From assembly GCA_004153385.1 (NCBI GenBank), contig SDAL01000001.1, positions 806,001-870,000 of the forward strand: a stretch of 64,000 nt of DNA, given 5' to 3'. Source of the DNA: Paracoccaceae bacterium. Its GTDB lineage: Bacteria; Pseudomonadota; Alphaproteobacteria; Rhodobacterales; Rhodobacteraceae. The position numbers and the translations under genes were made by a program. This document shows positions 8,054-17,267 of the stretch, piece by piece. The notes beneath the pieces were generated by a model. That model was not told the DNA's origin. It saw nothing but the letters and a program-made list of their open reading frames with translations, and searched no databases. Within the stretch, counting starts at the first letter, position 1. Every line of letters starts with the position of its first letter.

Positions 8054-8679
8054 TCCTTCCGGCACGCCAAGGCGTTGATGGCGGCCACCGTGATCGCAGA
8101 GCCACCCAGCCGCCCCGACACAACCAATGCAGGAACCGGCAGATCCGCCATCAAAGCGGCCTTGGATTCCGCCGCGCCCACAAACCCTACAGGGCAGCCG
8201 ATAATCGCGGCAGGCCGCGGGCAACCGGGGTCTTCGAGCATATTCAGCAGATGGAAAAGCGCCGTGGGCGCATTGCCGATCGCCACGATCGCCCCCGCCA
8301 GATCATCGCGCCACAATTCCAGCGCGGCGGCAGAGCGTGTGGTGCCCATCTCTTTGGCCAACACAGGCGTGCGTGCATCGCGCAGGGTGCAAATCACGCG
8401 GTTTTGCGCCGGCAGACGTGTGCGGGTGATCCCTTCGGACACCATATGCGCGTCACACAGGATCGGTGCGCCTGCGACCAATGCGTCACGGGCCATCTGG
8501 GCCATGTCGGGGGAAAAACGGATATCGCGTTCAAGGCCCACAAGCCCTGCTGCATGGATCATGCGCACCGCCACAGGCTCTTCATCCGCGGTGAAACGGG
8601 CCAGATCGGCCTCGGCACGGATGGTGGCGAAGCTTTCGGCATAGATCTTTGCGCCATCGGTTTCATAACTATGCGGCAT
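8050..8679 (-). CDS. cobH: Precorrin-8X methylmutase CobH
   Basis: This 209-residue enzyme moves the C11 methyl group to C12, giving hydrogenobyrinic acid. Matching blocks are AVRMIHAAGLVGLERDIRFS (including the catalytic His), GAPILCDAHMVSEGITRTRL, AIGNAPTALFHLL and IIGCPVGFVGAAESKAALM. The ATG at 8679, read TAATG with the end of cobG, has GAGGGG just upstream and is preferred to an ATG five codons earlier. Confidence 0.94.
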   Translation of the reverse strand: MPHSYETDGAKIYAESFATIRAEADLARFTADEEPVAVRMIHAAGLVGLERDIRFSPDMAQMARDALVAGAPILCDAHMVSEGITRTRLPAQNRVICTLRDARTPVLAKEMGTTRSAAALELWRDDLAGAIVAIGNAPTALFHLLNMLEDPGCPRPAAIIGCPVGFVGAAESKAALMADLPVPALVVSGRLGGSAITVAAINALACRKE

Positions 8680-9845
8680 TAGCCCCTCACCCATTGTCGT
8701 ATTTCAGTGCGCAATTGCTGTACGCTGCAGCCCGAACGATCCGCCGTATCATCCGCGCGACCGCCATAAACCAGATCAAGGCCGCTGTCTCGCGGGATCA
8801 CGGTCAAATCGCTTGATCGGGGACGCGCGCATCCTTTGGCACATCCCGAAACGTGCAAAATCGCTCCCTGTGGCAGAACCTGTGCCAGATCACGCGCCAG
8901 ATTGCGCGTCTCGCCTTGGGCCTGAATGCACCCCGGCGCGCCCGTGCAGACACTGATGCGCAACCGCGGATCACGGGACGTGCCGATCACGCCGTCGATC
9001 TCGGGGATCGTTGTCGCGCCTTCGATCAGCACCATCCGCCACGGGGTCAGCCGCATGTCGCCATACCGGGCCAGTTGGCCCAATGTCTGTGCCGCGCATT
9101 GGCCGAAGGCCAGCCCCACAAGCACACCTTGCGCATACACTCCGGGCGCAGGTTGGGCCACAGGCCGCATGGCCTCCGCATCCTGCCAGCACGCGGGCAG
9201 CGATGCGGTTTTCTGGGCCAGATGGCGGGCCATGCGGCCCCGCCCGTCCGGCGCGCCGCCGCTTTGCAAAAACCACTGCGCAAGCCGCAAGGCCGCAGGC
9301 ACCGCCCCGTCTGGCGCGACGGCCTGCCCACCCGACGCGGTATCGGCCCGCACGATCAGGCCTCCACCGGCGCCCCGCTCGATACGGATATCGGCGGAGG
9401 CGCTGGCCATCACCGGCGCGTCACCGCAATCCACCGCAAAGCCGAATTTGCTTGGCAGATCAAGCCCGCGTGCTGTGGACAGGGCCTGGCTCAACCCCGT
9501 GGCCAGATCATGTGTCAGATCTCCCGCCTGCCAGAACGGCTGAACCACAAGATTGCGGCGGGCCTCCGATGACGGATCGCGATCCAGCAAGCCCAGTTCG
9601 TCCAGCGCGGCCAGCAAAGCGGGATGATCGGACATCCGCACACCGCGCAGTTGCAGGTTTCCGCGTGAGGAAATATCGATAATCCCGTTGCCAAAGCGGT
9701 TTGACAGCGCGGCGAGCCCTGCGGCCTGTGCGGCCCGCAAGCGCCCGGCCCACGGCCTGATCCGCACCACAAGCCCGTCGCCTGACATCATCGGGCGCAA
9801 GGCACCCGGACACCATCCTTGCACCCGTGGACTGGCAGAGGTCAT
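8679..9845 (-). CDS. cobG: Precorrin-3B synthase CobG
   Basis: This 388-residue oxygen-dependent enzyme hydroxylates C20 and forms the gamma-lactone of precorrin-3B. It belongs to the sulfite/nitrite reductase-like family. The cluster ligands are visible as CTGAPGC (Cys300, Cys306) and CAKGC (Cys335, Cys339), typical of a [4Fe-4S] centre. The N-terminal ferredoxin-like half contains NRFGNGIIDISSRGNLQLRG. The presence of cobG marks the aerobic route and makes a CobZ substitute unnecessary. ATGA overlap with cobN upstream; TAATG junction with cobH. Confidence 0.92.
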   Translation of the reverse strand: MTSASPRVQGWCPGALRPMMSGDGLVVRIRPWAGRLRAAQAAGLAALSNRFGNGIIDISSRGNLQLRGVRMSDHPALLAALDELGLLDRDPSSEARRNLVVQPFWQAGDLTHDLATGLSQALSTARGLDLPSKFGFAVDCGDAPVMASASADIRIERGAGGGLIVRADTASGGQAVAPDGAVPAALRLAQWFLQSGGAPDGRGRMARHLAQKTASLPACWQDAEAMRPVAQPAPGVYAQGVLVGLAFGQCAAQTLGQLARYGDMRLTPWRMVLIEGATTIPEIDGVIGTSRDPRLRISVCTGAPGCIQAQGETRNLARDLAQVLPQGAILHVSGCAKGCARPRSSDLTVIPRDSGLDLVYGGRADDTADRSGCSVQQLRTEIRQWVRG

Positions 9846-12800
9846 GACGCTGGCTCAAGCATGGCGGCCACCGAATTGCGCCGGCTGGACCACAGCCCCG
9901 CCGCCATCAGCGCGCGAAACCGGTCCTGCATGGCGGCCAAAGCCTGCGGATTGGCGTGTTCAAGAAACGCCACCACATCAACCCGCCCCAAAGTGGCATC
10001 GAAATACAGATCGAACAGATGGTGCGGCACCGCACGGGACAAATGCTGGAAAGCGGCCAGATGATCCAAGGTTGCCGCAATCTCGGCCCCGCCGCGAAAT
10101 TCATGCGCCATCATCGAGTCTATCCAGTCGGGGTTGGCTGCGCGGGCGCGCACAACGCGCGCAATTTCCTCGCCCAAGGCACGGGCCTTTGGGGCATCGG
10201 GACGGGTTGCATCCAGATGATAGCTGTTGGCGGGCCTGTGGCCAAGCCGCGCCATGGCGGCAGCAAATCCGGCCTCGTGGGCGGCATAATCGGAGGCCAC
10301 AAGCAGATCGGTTTCGGGCAAATCCTGCAGATGCACGAAACTGTCCGCTGTGGCCAGCCGCGCCTCCAGCGCGTCGCGCGCGAAATGGCTCTCGCCCTTG
10401 GCATTGATGGCGTAGGCCGACCCGTTCAGCCATGCCTCGCCTGCCAGAGCACGTCCCGCATCACTGTAATCGTCAAGCGCCGCACCCATCTCAAGTCCAT
10501 AAAGTCCGGGCTTGGGGCCGAACACGCGCGGCGCGTGTGTGACATAGGGATTTTCCTCCGGCGGTTCATCACGATTTGCAAGGGCCGCAGACGCCGCTTC
10601 GAACATTTGTGAAAGGCCGGGGAATACATCGCGAAACAGCCCCGAAACCCGCAAGGTGACGTCAATCCGCGGCCGGCCCAAGATCGCCGGCGGCAGGATC
10701 TCGAACCCCGAAACACGCTCCGATGAGGCATCCCAAAGCGGTTTGACACCGGCAAGATGCAGCGCCATGGCGAATTCCTCGCCTGCGGTGCGCATCGTGG
10801 CCGATCCCCAGAGATCCACCACAAGGCCATTGGGATATTCTCCGTGATCTTGCAAATGGCGTCGTATCAACTCCTCGGCCAGTGTCACACCTTGGGCAAA
10901 TGCCGCCCGCGATGGCACCGCCCTTGGGTCGGTGGTAAATAGGTTGCGCCCCGTCGGCAAAACATCCGACCGGCCTCTGTGCGGGCTGCCAGAAGGGCCC
11001 GGCGCCACAAATCGCCCCGACAGCGCGCGCAAGACCGAAGCTGTCTCCTCGGGCCCGCAGGCACCTGTGCCAAACACATGCAGCCCTTCGGCATACTGGC
11101 TTTCCTTGATATCGCACACGAAGCTATCGATACGGGTGATCGCATCCGCCGCCGTGGACGTATCCGAGATGCCCAGATCCGCCTCCACACCACGGCCTTG
11201 GGCCTCAAGGCGGATATCGGCAATCAACCGGTCGCGGCGGGCGGGATCAAGGCCGTCGGCCACGGAATATTCATCAAGCAGGCTTTCCAGCCGCTCCAAC
11301 CCCATGGTCTGGCGCATTTGGGCCATCGGCGGGGGCAAGTGGCCGAGTGTGACCGCCGACAGCCTGCGTTTGGCCTGTGCGGCCTCGCCTGGATCGTTCA
11401 CGATAAACGGATAGATCACCGGCAGGGTCGCGCCCAGAACCTCGGGCCAGCAGGCCTCCGACAGCGCGACCGATTTGCCCGGAAGCCATTCCAGCGTGCC
11501 ATGCGCCCCCATATGGATGACCGCATCCGCGCGTTCCTGCAGCCACAGGTAGAACGCCACATACCCGTGGCGCGGCACGCGCGACAGATCATGATATCCG
11601 TCCGCGCGCGCGGCCACATCCGCCCGTTCGGGTTGCAGCGCCACCAGCGCCTTGCCCGTTTGCAATGCGGGAAAATGAAACGCGCCATCACGATACAACG
11701 GATCGTCTTCGGGCGCCCCCCATGCGGCGTGCAAATCATCGCGCAGCTGGGCGGGAATGGCCTCAAGCGCTGCGCGATACTCCGCGATAGGCCAAGAGAC
11801 GGTTTGATCCAGAAGCCGCGCACCCAGATCCGTTTGGGCCAGATCCGTTTGCGGGTGCAGATCATAGCCCGCAGTCGCCATCGCCGCCATCAGTTGAGTG
11901 GTCGATGCCAGCGCATCCAGCCCCACCGCATGCGCGATCTGGTAGGATTTCCCGGGATAGGTCGAAAGCACGATGGCTGGCCGGACCTGATCCACAGGCA
12001 TGGCGCCAAGCCTGTGCCATGCGGCCACACGTTTTGCGATATGGGCCACGCGCCCCGCGTCCGCACGATGCGCAAACCGGGAATATTGCAGATCCCGATC
12101 CTGCTTTCCGGGGCTTTTGAACGAAGCAACGCCTGCAAAAATGCGCCCGTCGACCTCTGGCAAGACCACATGCATCGCCAGATCCGCAGGTGACAGACCG
12201 CGTTCTGCCATATTCCAGTCCCGCCTGCGCGCGGTTGAAAGCGCGATCTGGAACACCGGACATTGCGCCTGATCCAAGGGGGATCCCGTATCACCGGCCT
12301 GCGCGGAAAACGCGGTAGCGTTCACGATGACCGCGGGCGGAAAACGCTCGATCTGCGCGCGCAGCCATGCGGCACTGTCAGGGGCTTTAAGCGAAGGTGC
12401 GAAGACACCGGTCGCCACGAACCCGTGCCCCTCGAGCGCCGTGATCATCGCATCGACCGGCGCGGTATCAGCCGCCGTCAGATAAGAGCGGTAAAATGTC
12501 ACCAATGCGCGCGGCGGCGGCGCGGGCGTTTGCGCAGGGCCGCATGTCCGCATGGCGTCGATCACGCCATGATCGGGATGATAGAACCCGTGATCGGGCA
12601 CGGTTTTTGTCCCCGGCACAGGCCCCGCATAAAGGCCCGCGGCCAGCGACAGCTGTGCAAGCGCGGCCTGCGCGGCGACTGCCCCCCCCTGATCGCACAG
12701 GGCCTGAAGGCGGCGCAATGTCGACACAGGCACGGTTGATGCCGCATCAAGGCGTGCATCCTCGCGCCCGTCTGCGGGCAAAACCGCCAGTGCGATCGCG

Positions 12801-13132
12801 TGCCTGCGCGCGAGATCCTGCAACGAGGCAATGCCGTAGGGCCAATAGCTTTCGCCACCAATCAGCCGCACCAGAATGCCTTTGGCCCGGCAGGCGGTCT
12901 GTTCGATGTAGGTATCCACCGAAAGCGGATGTTTGAGCGCGACAAGATTGGCAAGGCGCAGGCTTGGCAATCCTGTGCCCGCGCCGTCTTTGGCTCGATG
13001 CCATCCCGCCGCGAAAGCCCCCAGATCACTGTCTGAAAACGACAAAACCAACAGGTCTGCAGGCGACTGCCCCAGATCCTGCGGCTGATCGCTTTGATCC
13101 AGCCCGTGGCTTTCGCGAAAGACGACATGCAT
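9842..13132 (-). CDS. cobN: Cobaltochelatase large subunit CobN
   Basis: This 1096-residue protein is the large subunit of the ATP-dependent CobNST chelatase, which inserts Co(II) into hydrogenobyrinic acid a,c-diamide. Conserved blocks include VIHMGAHGTLEWLPGKSVAL, QAKRRLSAVTLGHLPPPM, GEYPNGLVVDLWGSATMRTA and HEFRGGAEIAATLDHL, as in CobN/ChlH/BchH. The ATG at 13132 follows the cobW stop by two bases; the longer in-frame ORF extends into cobW. The AAA+ partners CobS and CobT are not in the window. Direct succession to CobW fits a metal-delivery hand-off. Confidence 0.94.
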   Translation of the reverse strand: MHVVFRESHGLDQSDQPQDLGQSPADLLVLSFSDSDLGAFAAGWHRAKDGAGTGLPSLRLANLVALKHPLSVDTYIEQTACRAKGILVRLIGGESYWPYGIASLQDLARRHAIALAVLPADGREDARLDAASTVPVSTLRRLQALCDQGGAVAAQAALAQLSLAAGLYAGPVPGTKTVPDHGFYHPDHGVIDAMRTCGPAQTPAPPPRALVTFYRSYLTAADTAPVDAMITALEGHGFVATGVFAPSLKAPDSAAWLRAQIERFPPAVIVNATAFSAQAGDTGSPLDQAQCPVFQIALSTARRRDWNMAERGLSPADLAMHVVLPEVDGRIFAGVASFKSPGKQDRDLQYSRFAHRADAGRVAHIAKRVAAWHRLGAMPVDQVRPAIVLSTYPGKSYQIAHAVGLDALASTTQLMAAMATAGYDLHPQTDLAQTDLGARLLDQTVSWPIAEYRAALEAIPAQLRDDLHAAWGAPEDDPLYRDGAFHFPALQTGKALVALQPERADVAARADGYHDLSRVPRHGYVAFYLWLQERADAVIHMGAHGTLEWLPGKSVALSEACWPEVLGATLPVIYPFIVNDPGEAAQAKRRLSAVTLGHLPPPMAQMRQTMGLERLESLLDEYSVADGLDPARRDRLIADIRLEAQGRGVEADLGISDTSTAADAITRIDSFVCDIKESQYAEGLHVFGTGACGPEETASVLRALSGRFVAPGPSGSPHRGRSDVLPTGRNLFTTDPRAVPSRAAFAQGVTLAEELIRRHLQDHGEYPNGLVVDLWGSATMRTAGEEFAMALHLAGVKPLWDASSERVSGFEILPPAILGRPRIDVTLRVSGLFRDVFPGLSQMFEAASAALANRDEPPEENPYVTHAPRVFGPKPGLYGLEMGAALDDYSDAGRALAGEAWLNGSAYAINAKGESHFARDALEARLATADSFVHLQDLPETDLLVASDYAAHEAGFAAAMARLGHRPANSYHLDATRPDAPKARALGEEIARVVRARAANPDWIDSMMAHEFRGGAEIAATLDHLAAFQHLSRAVPHHLFDLYFDATLGRVDVVAFLEHANPQALAAMQDRFRALMAAGLWSSRRNSVAAMLEPAS

Positions 13133-13134
13133 GC

Positions 13135-14181
13135 TCAGGCGTCCTCGCTCAGGCCCAGCGCGGTTTCGATTGCGGCGCGGTCGATGTGGTCGTGCTCTGC
13201 TATTATAACCAGTTGCGAGCGGCGCTCTGCGCCCGCCCATGGCTGGTCATATTGCCCGCGTACACGTGTGCCCACGGCTTGCAGAAGATATCGCATCGGT
13301 TTTGATCTGACAGCCACATACCCCTTTACCCGCAAGATATTGAGCGCCCCCGCCATCGCGGCCACGCGCTCTTGCAGGGCTTGGGGATCATCGACCTCGC
13401 CCAGATCCACCACGATTGTATCGAAGTCATCATGTTCGTGATCGTCATGCCCGTCATGATGGGAGGGACGCTGATCAAGATCATCCTCGGCTGCGGCCTT
13501 GAGCCCCAAAATCACCTGCGGATCAATCACGCCATCCGTCATCGGCAAGATCGGCACAGGCCGCGGGGCCTCGGCCTCGATCAGCTGGCGGGCGCGGGCC
13601 AGACCATCTGCACCGGCCAGATCGGCTTTGGACAGCAAAACGATATCGGCGCAGGCAATCTGGTCCTCGAACACTTCCGACAGAGGTGTTTCGTGATCCA
13701 GACTGTCATCTGCGGCGCGCTGGGCTGCGACCGCCTCCAGATCGGGGGCAAACTGGCCCGCTGCCACGGCTTCGGCATCGGCCAATGCCACCACACCATC
13801 GACGGTGATCCGCGAGCGGATCGCAGGCCAGTCGAACGCCTTTAAAAGCGGTTTGGGCAGTGCCAGACCCGAGGTTTCGATCAAGATATGATCGGGGGCC
13901 TGCGGCAGTGCCAAAAGCGCCTCGATTGTGGGGATGAACTCGTCGGCGACCGTGCAGCAGATACAACCGTTCGCGAGCTCCATGATATTGGTATCGGGAC
14001 AGCTTTCATCTGCACAGGATTTCAGGATCTCGCCATCCACACCGGCCGTGCCGAATTCATTGACCAGAACCGCCAGACGCTTGCCTTGGGGGTTTTGCAT
14101 CAGATGGCGGATAAGCGTGGTTTTACCCGCGCCCAGAAAACCGGTGACAACGGTTACCGGAACTTTTGCCAGATTGGACAT
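13135..14181 (-). CDS. cobW: CobW GTPase, putative cobalt chaperone
   Basis: This 348-residue COG0523 GTPase is thought to load Co(II) for the chelatase. The Walker A motif is GFLGAGKTT (residues 14-22). The metal-binding GCICC motif is at residues 72-76, and the SKAD guanine-specificity motif at about 184-187. A His/Asp-rich segment HHDGHDDHEHDD occupies residues 241-252, before the C-terminal CobW_C domain. The start ATG at 14181 lies five bases downstream of the DUF1636 gene. Its position directly before cobN supports the cobalt role rather than a zinc role. Confidence 0.94.
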   Translation of the reverse strand: MSNLAKVPVTVVTGFLGAGKTTLIRHLMQNPQGKRLAVLVNEFGTAGVDGEILKSCADESCPDTNIMELANGCICCTVADEFIPTIEALLALPQAPDHILIETSGLALPKPLLKAFDWPAIRSRITVDGVVALADAEAVAAGQFAPDLEAVAAQRAADDSLDHETPLSEVFEDQIACADIVLLSKADLAGADGLARARQLIEAEAPRPVPILPMTDGVIDPQVILGLKAAAEDDLDQRPSHHDGHDDHEHDDFDTIVVDLGEVDDPQALQERVAAMAGALNILRVKGYVAVRSKPMRYLLQAVGTRVRGQYDQPWAGAERRSQLVIIAEHDHIDRAAIETALGLSEDA

Positions 14182-14185
14182 CGGA

Positions 14186-14575
14186 TCACTCCTCGGTGTC
14201 AGATTGCGGCGGAATGCGCGCAATGGATTGTTTGCGAAAAACGGTGGGACGTTCGCGCCACGGCACAAGCCCGTCCGAGGTGGCCGCATAGGCCTGAACA
14301 CCGGCCACGATGTCGTCCACATGCATCTCCGGGTCAAGATCACCGTAAATATAGCTCCAGCGGGCTTGCCCGCCGCTCAGGATCAGTGAGCAGCCACGCG
14401 AACAGGCAGACAGGCATTCGACCGCGCGGATTTTGACCCCCTCTGGCAGCCCGGCCTGCGACAGGCGGGCATGCAACCGCGCGCCGGGACGGGGCTGGTC
14501 GGCCGGTTGCGCATCGGGCGGCGTCGTGCCCGATCTGCGGCATGTCGTGCAAATGGTAACAGTGACCTGCGCCAT
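14186..14575 (-). CDS. DUF1636 cysteine protein heading the cobW-cobN operon
   Basis: This 129-residue protein matches DUF1636, which resembles thioredoxin-like [2Fe-2S] ferredoxins. Cysteines are at 9 and 12 (CTTC) and at 54, 58 and 62 (CLSACSRGC), followed by SYIYGDLDPEMHVDDIVAGV. The ATG at 14575 has a strong GGGAGAGGGA ribosome site. It is the first gene after a cobalamin riboswitch, so its synthesis should fall when B12 is plentiful. Its function is not established. Its position suggests an electron-transfer or metal-handling role in cobalt reduction or delivery, for example supplying electrons for cobalt(II) reduction before adenosylation, but that is inference. Confidence 0.85.
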   Translation of the reverse strand: MAQVTVTICTTCRRSGTTPPDAQPADQPRPGARLHARLSQAGLPEGVKIRAVECLSACSRGCSLILSGGQARWSYIYGDLDPEMHVDDIVAGVQAYAATSDGLVPWRERPTVFRKQSIARIPPQSDTEE

Positions 14576-14698
14576 TCCCTCTCCCTTCGATCCACTGGAC
14601 CAAACAACAAAGGCATAGCGCACAGGGCTGCGCGGCACAACGCGTACCGCTACCAGCTCCGGCCACGATACACCCCGATCGCCCGTCATATCATTTGT

Positions 14699-14875
14699 GC
14701 TGGCAGGTCTCCCGGCTTGCGAAGCCCATAGGCCCTTTCAAAGGCCTCTGGCCGGTCCCTGCCTTCCCAGAGGGCGTTCCCCCCAGTGGCATGGGACCTC
14801 TTCGGTCACGGTCGCGGGGGCGGCTGCGTTTCGATCCCCTCAGAAGACCTATCGCATTCCCTTTTCACCTGTCAT
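14699..14875 (-). promoter_or_regulatory. Cobalamin riboswitch upstream of DUF1636-cobW-cobN-cobGHIJ
   Basis: Read on the minus strand, it contains CAGGTGAAAAGGGAA, CCGCCCCCGCGACCGTGA, GCCACTGG, TCTGGGAAGGCAGGG and AAGCCGGGAGACCTGCC, with CAGGT/ACCTG closing the P1 stem. About 120 bp separate its 3' end from the DUF1636 start. That spacer holds only a short GCGCA/TGCGC hairpin followed by a broken T-rich run, so the switching mode (termination or translation) is unclear. The element lies antisense to the cobO leader. Confidence 0.93.
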
Positions 14876-14942
14876 AGACAGAAACCAGCATGCGCCAAGT
14901 GAAGCCAAGCCGCATCCGATGTCAAGCCAAGGAGCCCCCGCA

Positions 14943-15572
14943 ATGTCGCAAGACCCCCCGGCCCCGTCCATGAGTGATGAACGCCATGCCGAGAAAATGG
15001 CAAAGAAAAAAGCAGCACGCGACAAGATTATGGCAAAGAAGGAAGGCGAAAAAGGCCTTGTGATTGTCAACACCGGCGCAGGCAAGGGCAAAAGCTCTGC
15101 CGGGTTCGGGATGATTTTGCGCTGCATTGCCCACGAGATGCCCAGCGCGGTGGTGCAGTTCATCAAAGGCGCGTGGGATACCGGTGAGCGGACCCTGATC
15201 GAAACCCATTTCAGCGAATTGTGCCAGTTTCACGCCATGGGCGAAGGCTTCACATGGGAAACACAAGACCGCAGCCGCGATATAGAGATGGCGCGCAAAG
15301 GGTGGGAAAAGGCGAAGGAGCTGATCCTTGATCCCTCGATCCGCTTTGTGTTGCTGGACGAGCTGAATATCGCCCTGCGCTATGACTATCTCGATATCAA
15401 CGAGGTCACGGCCTTTTTGCGCGATGAAAAGCCCGACATGACCCATGTTGCGATTACGGGGCGAAATGCCAAGGACGAGCTGATCGAGATTGCCGATCTG
15501 GTCACTGAAATGAAGCTGGTCAAACATCCGTTCCGCTCTGGCATCAAAGGGCAAAAGGGCGTTGAGTTTTGA
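14943..15572 (+). CDS. cobO: Cob(I)yrinic acid a,c-diamide adenosyltransferase CobO
   Basis: This 209-residue CobA/CobO/BtuR-type enzyme transfers the adenosyl group of ATP to Co(I). The P-loop GAGKGKSSAG lies near residues 45-54. FIKGAWDTGERTLIE, FVLLDELNIALRYDYLD and VAITGRNAKDELIEIADLVT complete the family signature. An N-terminal Lys/Glu-rich helix (AEKMAKKKAARDKIMAKKEG) is typical of this branch. The ATG at 14943 has AAGGAG eight bases upstream, which favours it over an ATG eight codons earlier. It diverges from the riboswitch-controlled operon. Confidence 0.93.
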   Translation: MSQDPPAPSMSDERHAEKMAKKKAARDKIMAKKEGEKGLVIVNTGAGKGKSSAGFGMILRCIAHEMPSAVVQFIKGAWDTGERTLIETHFSELCQFHAMGEGFTWETQDRSRDIEMARKGWEKAKELILDPSIRFVLLDELNIALRYDYLDINEVTAFLRDEKPDMTHVAITGRNAKDELIEIADLVTEMKLVKHPFRSGIKGQKGVEF

Positions 15573-15717
15573 ACCTTTGACGCAAGACACAAGAAAAGTT
15601 CCGCTTTTGTTCCACCCGTCAGATACACTTGGCCCCCTTATGGGCCTGGCACATCACAGGCGGGACCGGTCGGCCAGAGGTACCCCCTCTTTCCATCTCA
15701 CAAAAAGGCACGCCTTC

Positions 15718-15801
15718 ATGACACCAGACGTTAAACGCATGCGGTGGCGTGCCCCGGCCTGTAGGGGCCGTTGTGCACAACCCAGCACGTGCCTGACATG
15801 A
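15718..15801 (+). CDS. Possible 27-codon leader ORF overlapping the cobQ start
   Basis: An ATG with AAAGG about nine bases upstream opens 27 codons ending in a TGA that overlaps the cobQ ATG (ATGA). The peptide is basic, with three cysteines ([16 protein letters not shown] at its end). The frame stays open upstream, with another ATG at 15640. cobQ has no purine-rich ribosome site of its own before its ATG, so translation arriving from this ORF could be what starts cobQ. I do not recognise the peptide, and it may be a coupling leader rather than a functional product, or chance. Confidence 0.35.
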   Translation: MTPDVKRMRWRAPACRGRCAQPSTCLT

Positions 15802-17267
15802 CGAAGGCAATGATGATCCAAGGCGCGGGGTCCAATGTGGGCAAGTCCCTGCTGGTGGCGGGCCTGTGTCGCGCAGCCGTACACCGTGGGCTGTCGGTGG
15901 CCCCTTTCAAGCCCCAGAACATGTCCAACAATGCCGCCGTCACCGAAGATGGCGGTGAAATCGGCAGAGCTCAGGCGCTTCAGGCCATGGCAGCGCGCTG
16001 CCCGATGAGCGTGGATATGAACCCCGTCCTTTTGAAGCCCGAAACCGACGTCGGCGCGCAGGTCGTCGTGCGCGGGCAGCGCCTGACCACGGTGCGCGCC
16101 GGTGACTATGGCAAACTGCGTCCGCGTTTGTTGCCGATGGTCCTTGAAAGCTTTGCCAAATTGCGCGCGCGCCATGATCTTGTGATTGTCGAAGGGGCCG
16201 GCAGCCCCGCAGAAATCAATCTGCGCGCCAATGATATCGCCAATATGGGATTTGCCCGCGCGGCAGATGTGCCGGTTATTCTTGCAGGCGATATTGATCG
16301 CGGCGGGGTTATTGCACAAATCCTCGGCACGCAACTGGTGCTGGAGCCAGAAGACGCGGCGATGATCGAAGGCTTTGTCATCAACAAATTCCGTGGCGAT
16401 CCAGCGCTTTTCACCGATGGTTACAAGACAATTGAAAAGCGAAGCGGCTGGACGGGTTTCGGCGTTGTGCCATGGTTTGCGCAGGCCCACCGCCTGCCTG
16501 CCGAAGATGCGCTGGATCTGGGGCGCGGATCGCATCCAACCGCTGCCCCCAGCCCGGTTGCGCCGCTCAAGATCGTGTGCCTCGGGCTGTCGCGGATTGC
16601 GAATTTCGATGATCTTGATCCGCTGGCCCAGGAGCCTGCCGTCCACCTGACCATTTTACGCGCCGGTCAGGTGCTGCCAGCGGATACCGATATCGTGATC
16701 ATTCCGGGATCAAAATCCACACGCGGGGATCTGGCGTTCCTACGCGCGCAAGGGTGGGACATTGATCTGGCGGCCCATATACGGCGCGGCGGGCATGTGT
16801 TGGGCATTTGTGGCGGCTACCAGATGCTTGGCCGAGAAGTACATGACCCGCACGGGCTGGAGGGGCCACCCGGCTCCGACGCCGGATTGGGATTTTTGGA
16901 TATCATCACCGAAATGACACCCGACAAACGCCTTACACAAGTGACAGCCATCCACGTCCCGACCGATATGCCGGTAACGGGATATGAAATCCATATCGGT
17001 CGCAGCGCAGGGCCTGATCGCACGCGCCCCTTTGCCCGTATCGACGGGATCGACGAAGGGGCGATCTCGGCAGACGGGCGTGTATCGGGCAGCTACCTGC
17101 ATGGTATGTTCGGCGATGACCGGTTTCGAACAGCATGGCTAAAGGGCTTCGGGCAGACCTCGGGTGTGGTAAACTACAGCGCAGAAGTTGATCGCACTCT
17201 TGATGCGCTTGCCCAGCATCTGGAAACCCATATGGACCTAACGCGGATGTTCGCCCTCGCCCGCTAA
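15798..17267 (+). CDS. cobQ: Cobyric acid synthase CobQ
   Basis: This 489-residue glutamine amidotransferase amidates the b, d, e and g carboxylates of adenosylcobyrinic acid a,c-diamide. The N-terminal synthetase domain has the P-loop [10 protein letters not shown] (8-17) and [12 protein letters not shown]. The C-terminal amidotransferase domain has Cys338 in [11 protein letters not shown] and a later SYLHGMF His. The ATG at 15798 fits family length, but no ribosome site is seen. A TTG nine codons upstream in frame, with AGGGG close by, is an alternative. The last 30 bp overlap the 3' end of convergent cobC. Confidence 0.93.
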   Translation: MTKAMMIQGAGSNVGKSLLVAGLCRAAVHRGLSVAPFKPQNMSNNAAVTEDGGEIGRAQALQAMAARCPMSVDMNPVLLKPETDVGAQVVVRGQRLTTVRAGDYGKLRPRLLPMVLESFAKLRARHDLVIVEGAGSPAEINLRANDIANMGFARAADVPVILAGDIDRGGVIAQILGTQLVLEPEDAAMIEGFVINKFRGDPALFTDGYKTIEKRSGWTGFGVVPWFAQAHRLPAEDALDLGRGSHPTAAPSPVAPLKIVCLGLSRIANFDDLDPLAQEPAVHLTILRAGQVLPADTDIVIIPGSKSTRGDLAFLRAQGWDIDLAAHIRRGGHVLGICGGYQMLGREVHDPHGLEGPPGSDAGLGFLDIITEMTPDKRLTQVTAIHVPTDMPVTGYEIHIGRSAGPDRTRPFARIDGIDEGAISADGRVSGSYLHGMFGDDRFRTAWLKGFGQTSGVVNYSAEVDRTLDALAQHLETHMDLTRMFALAR

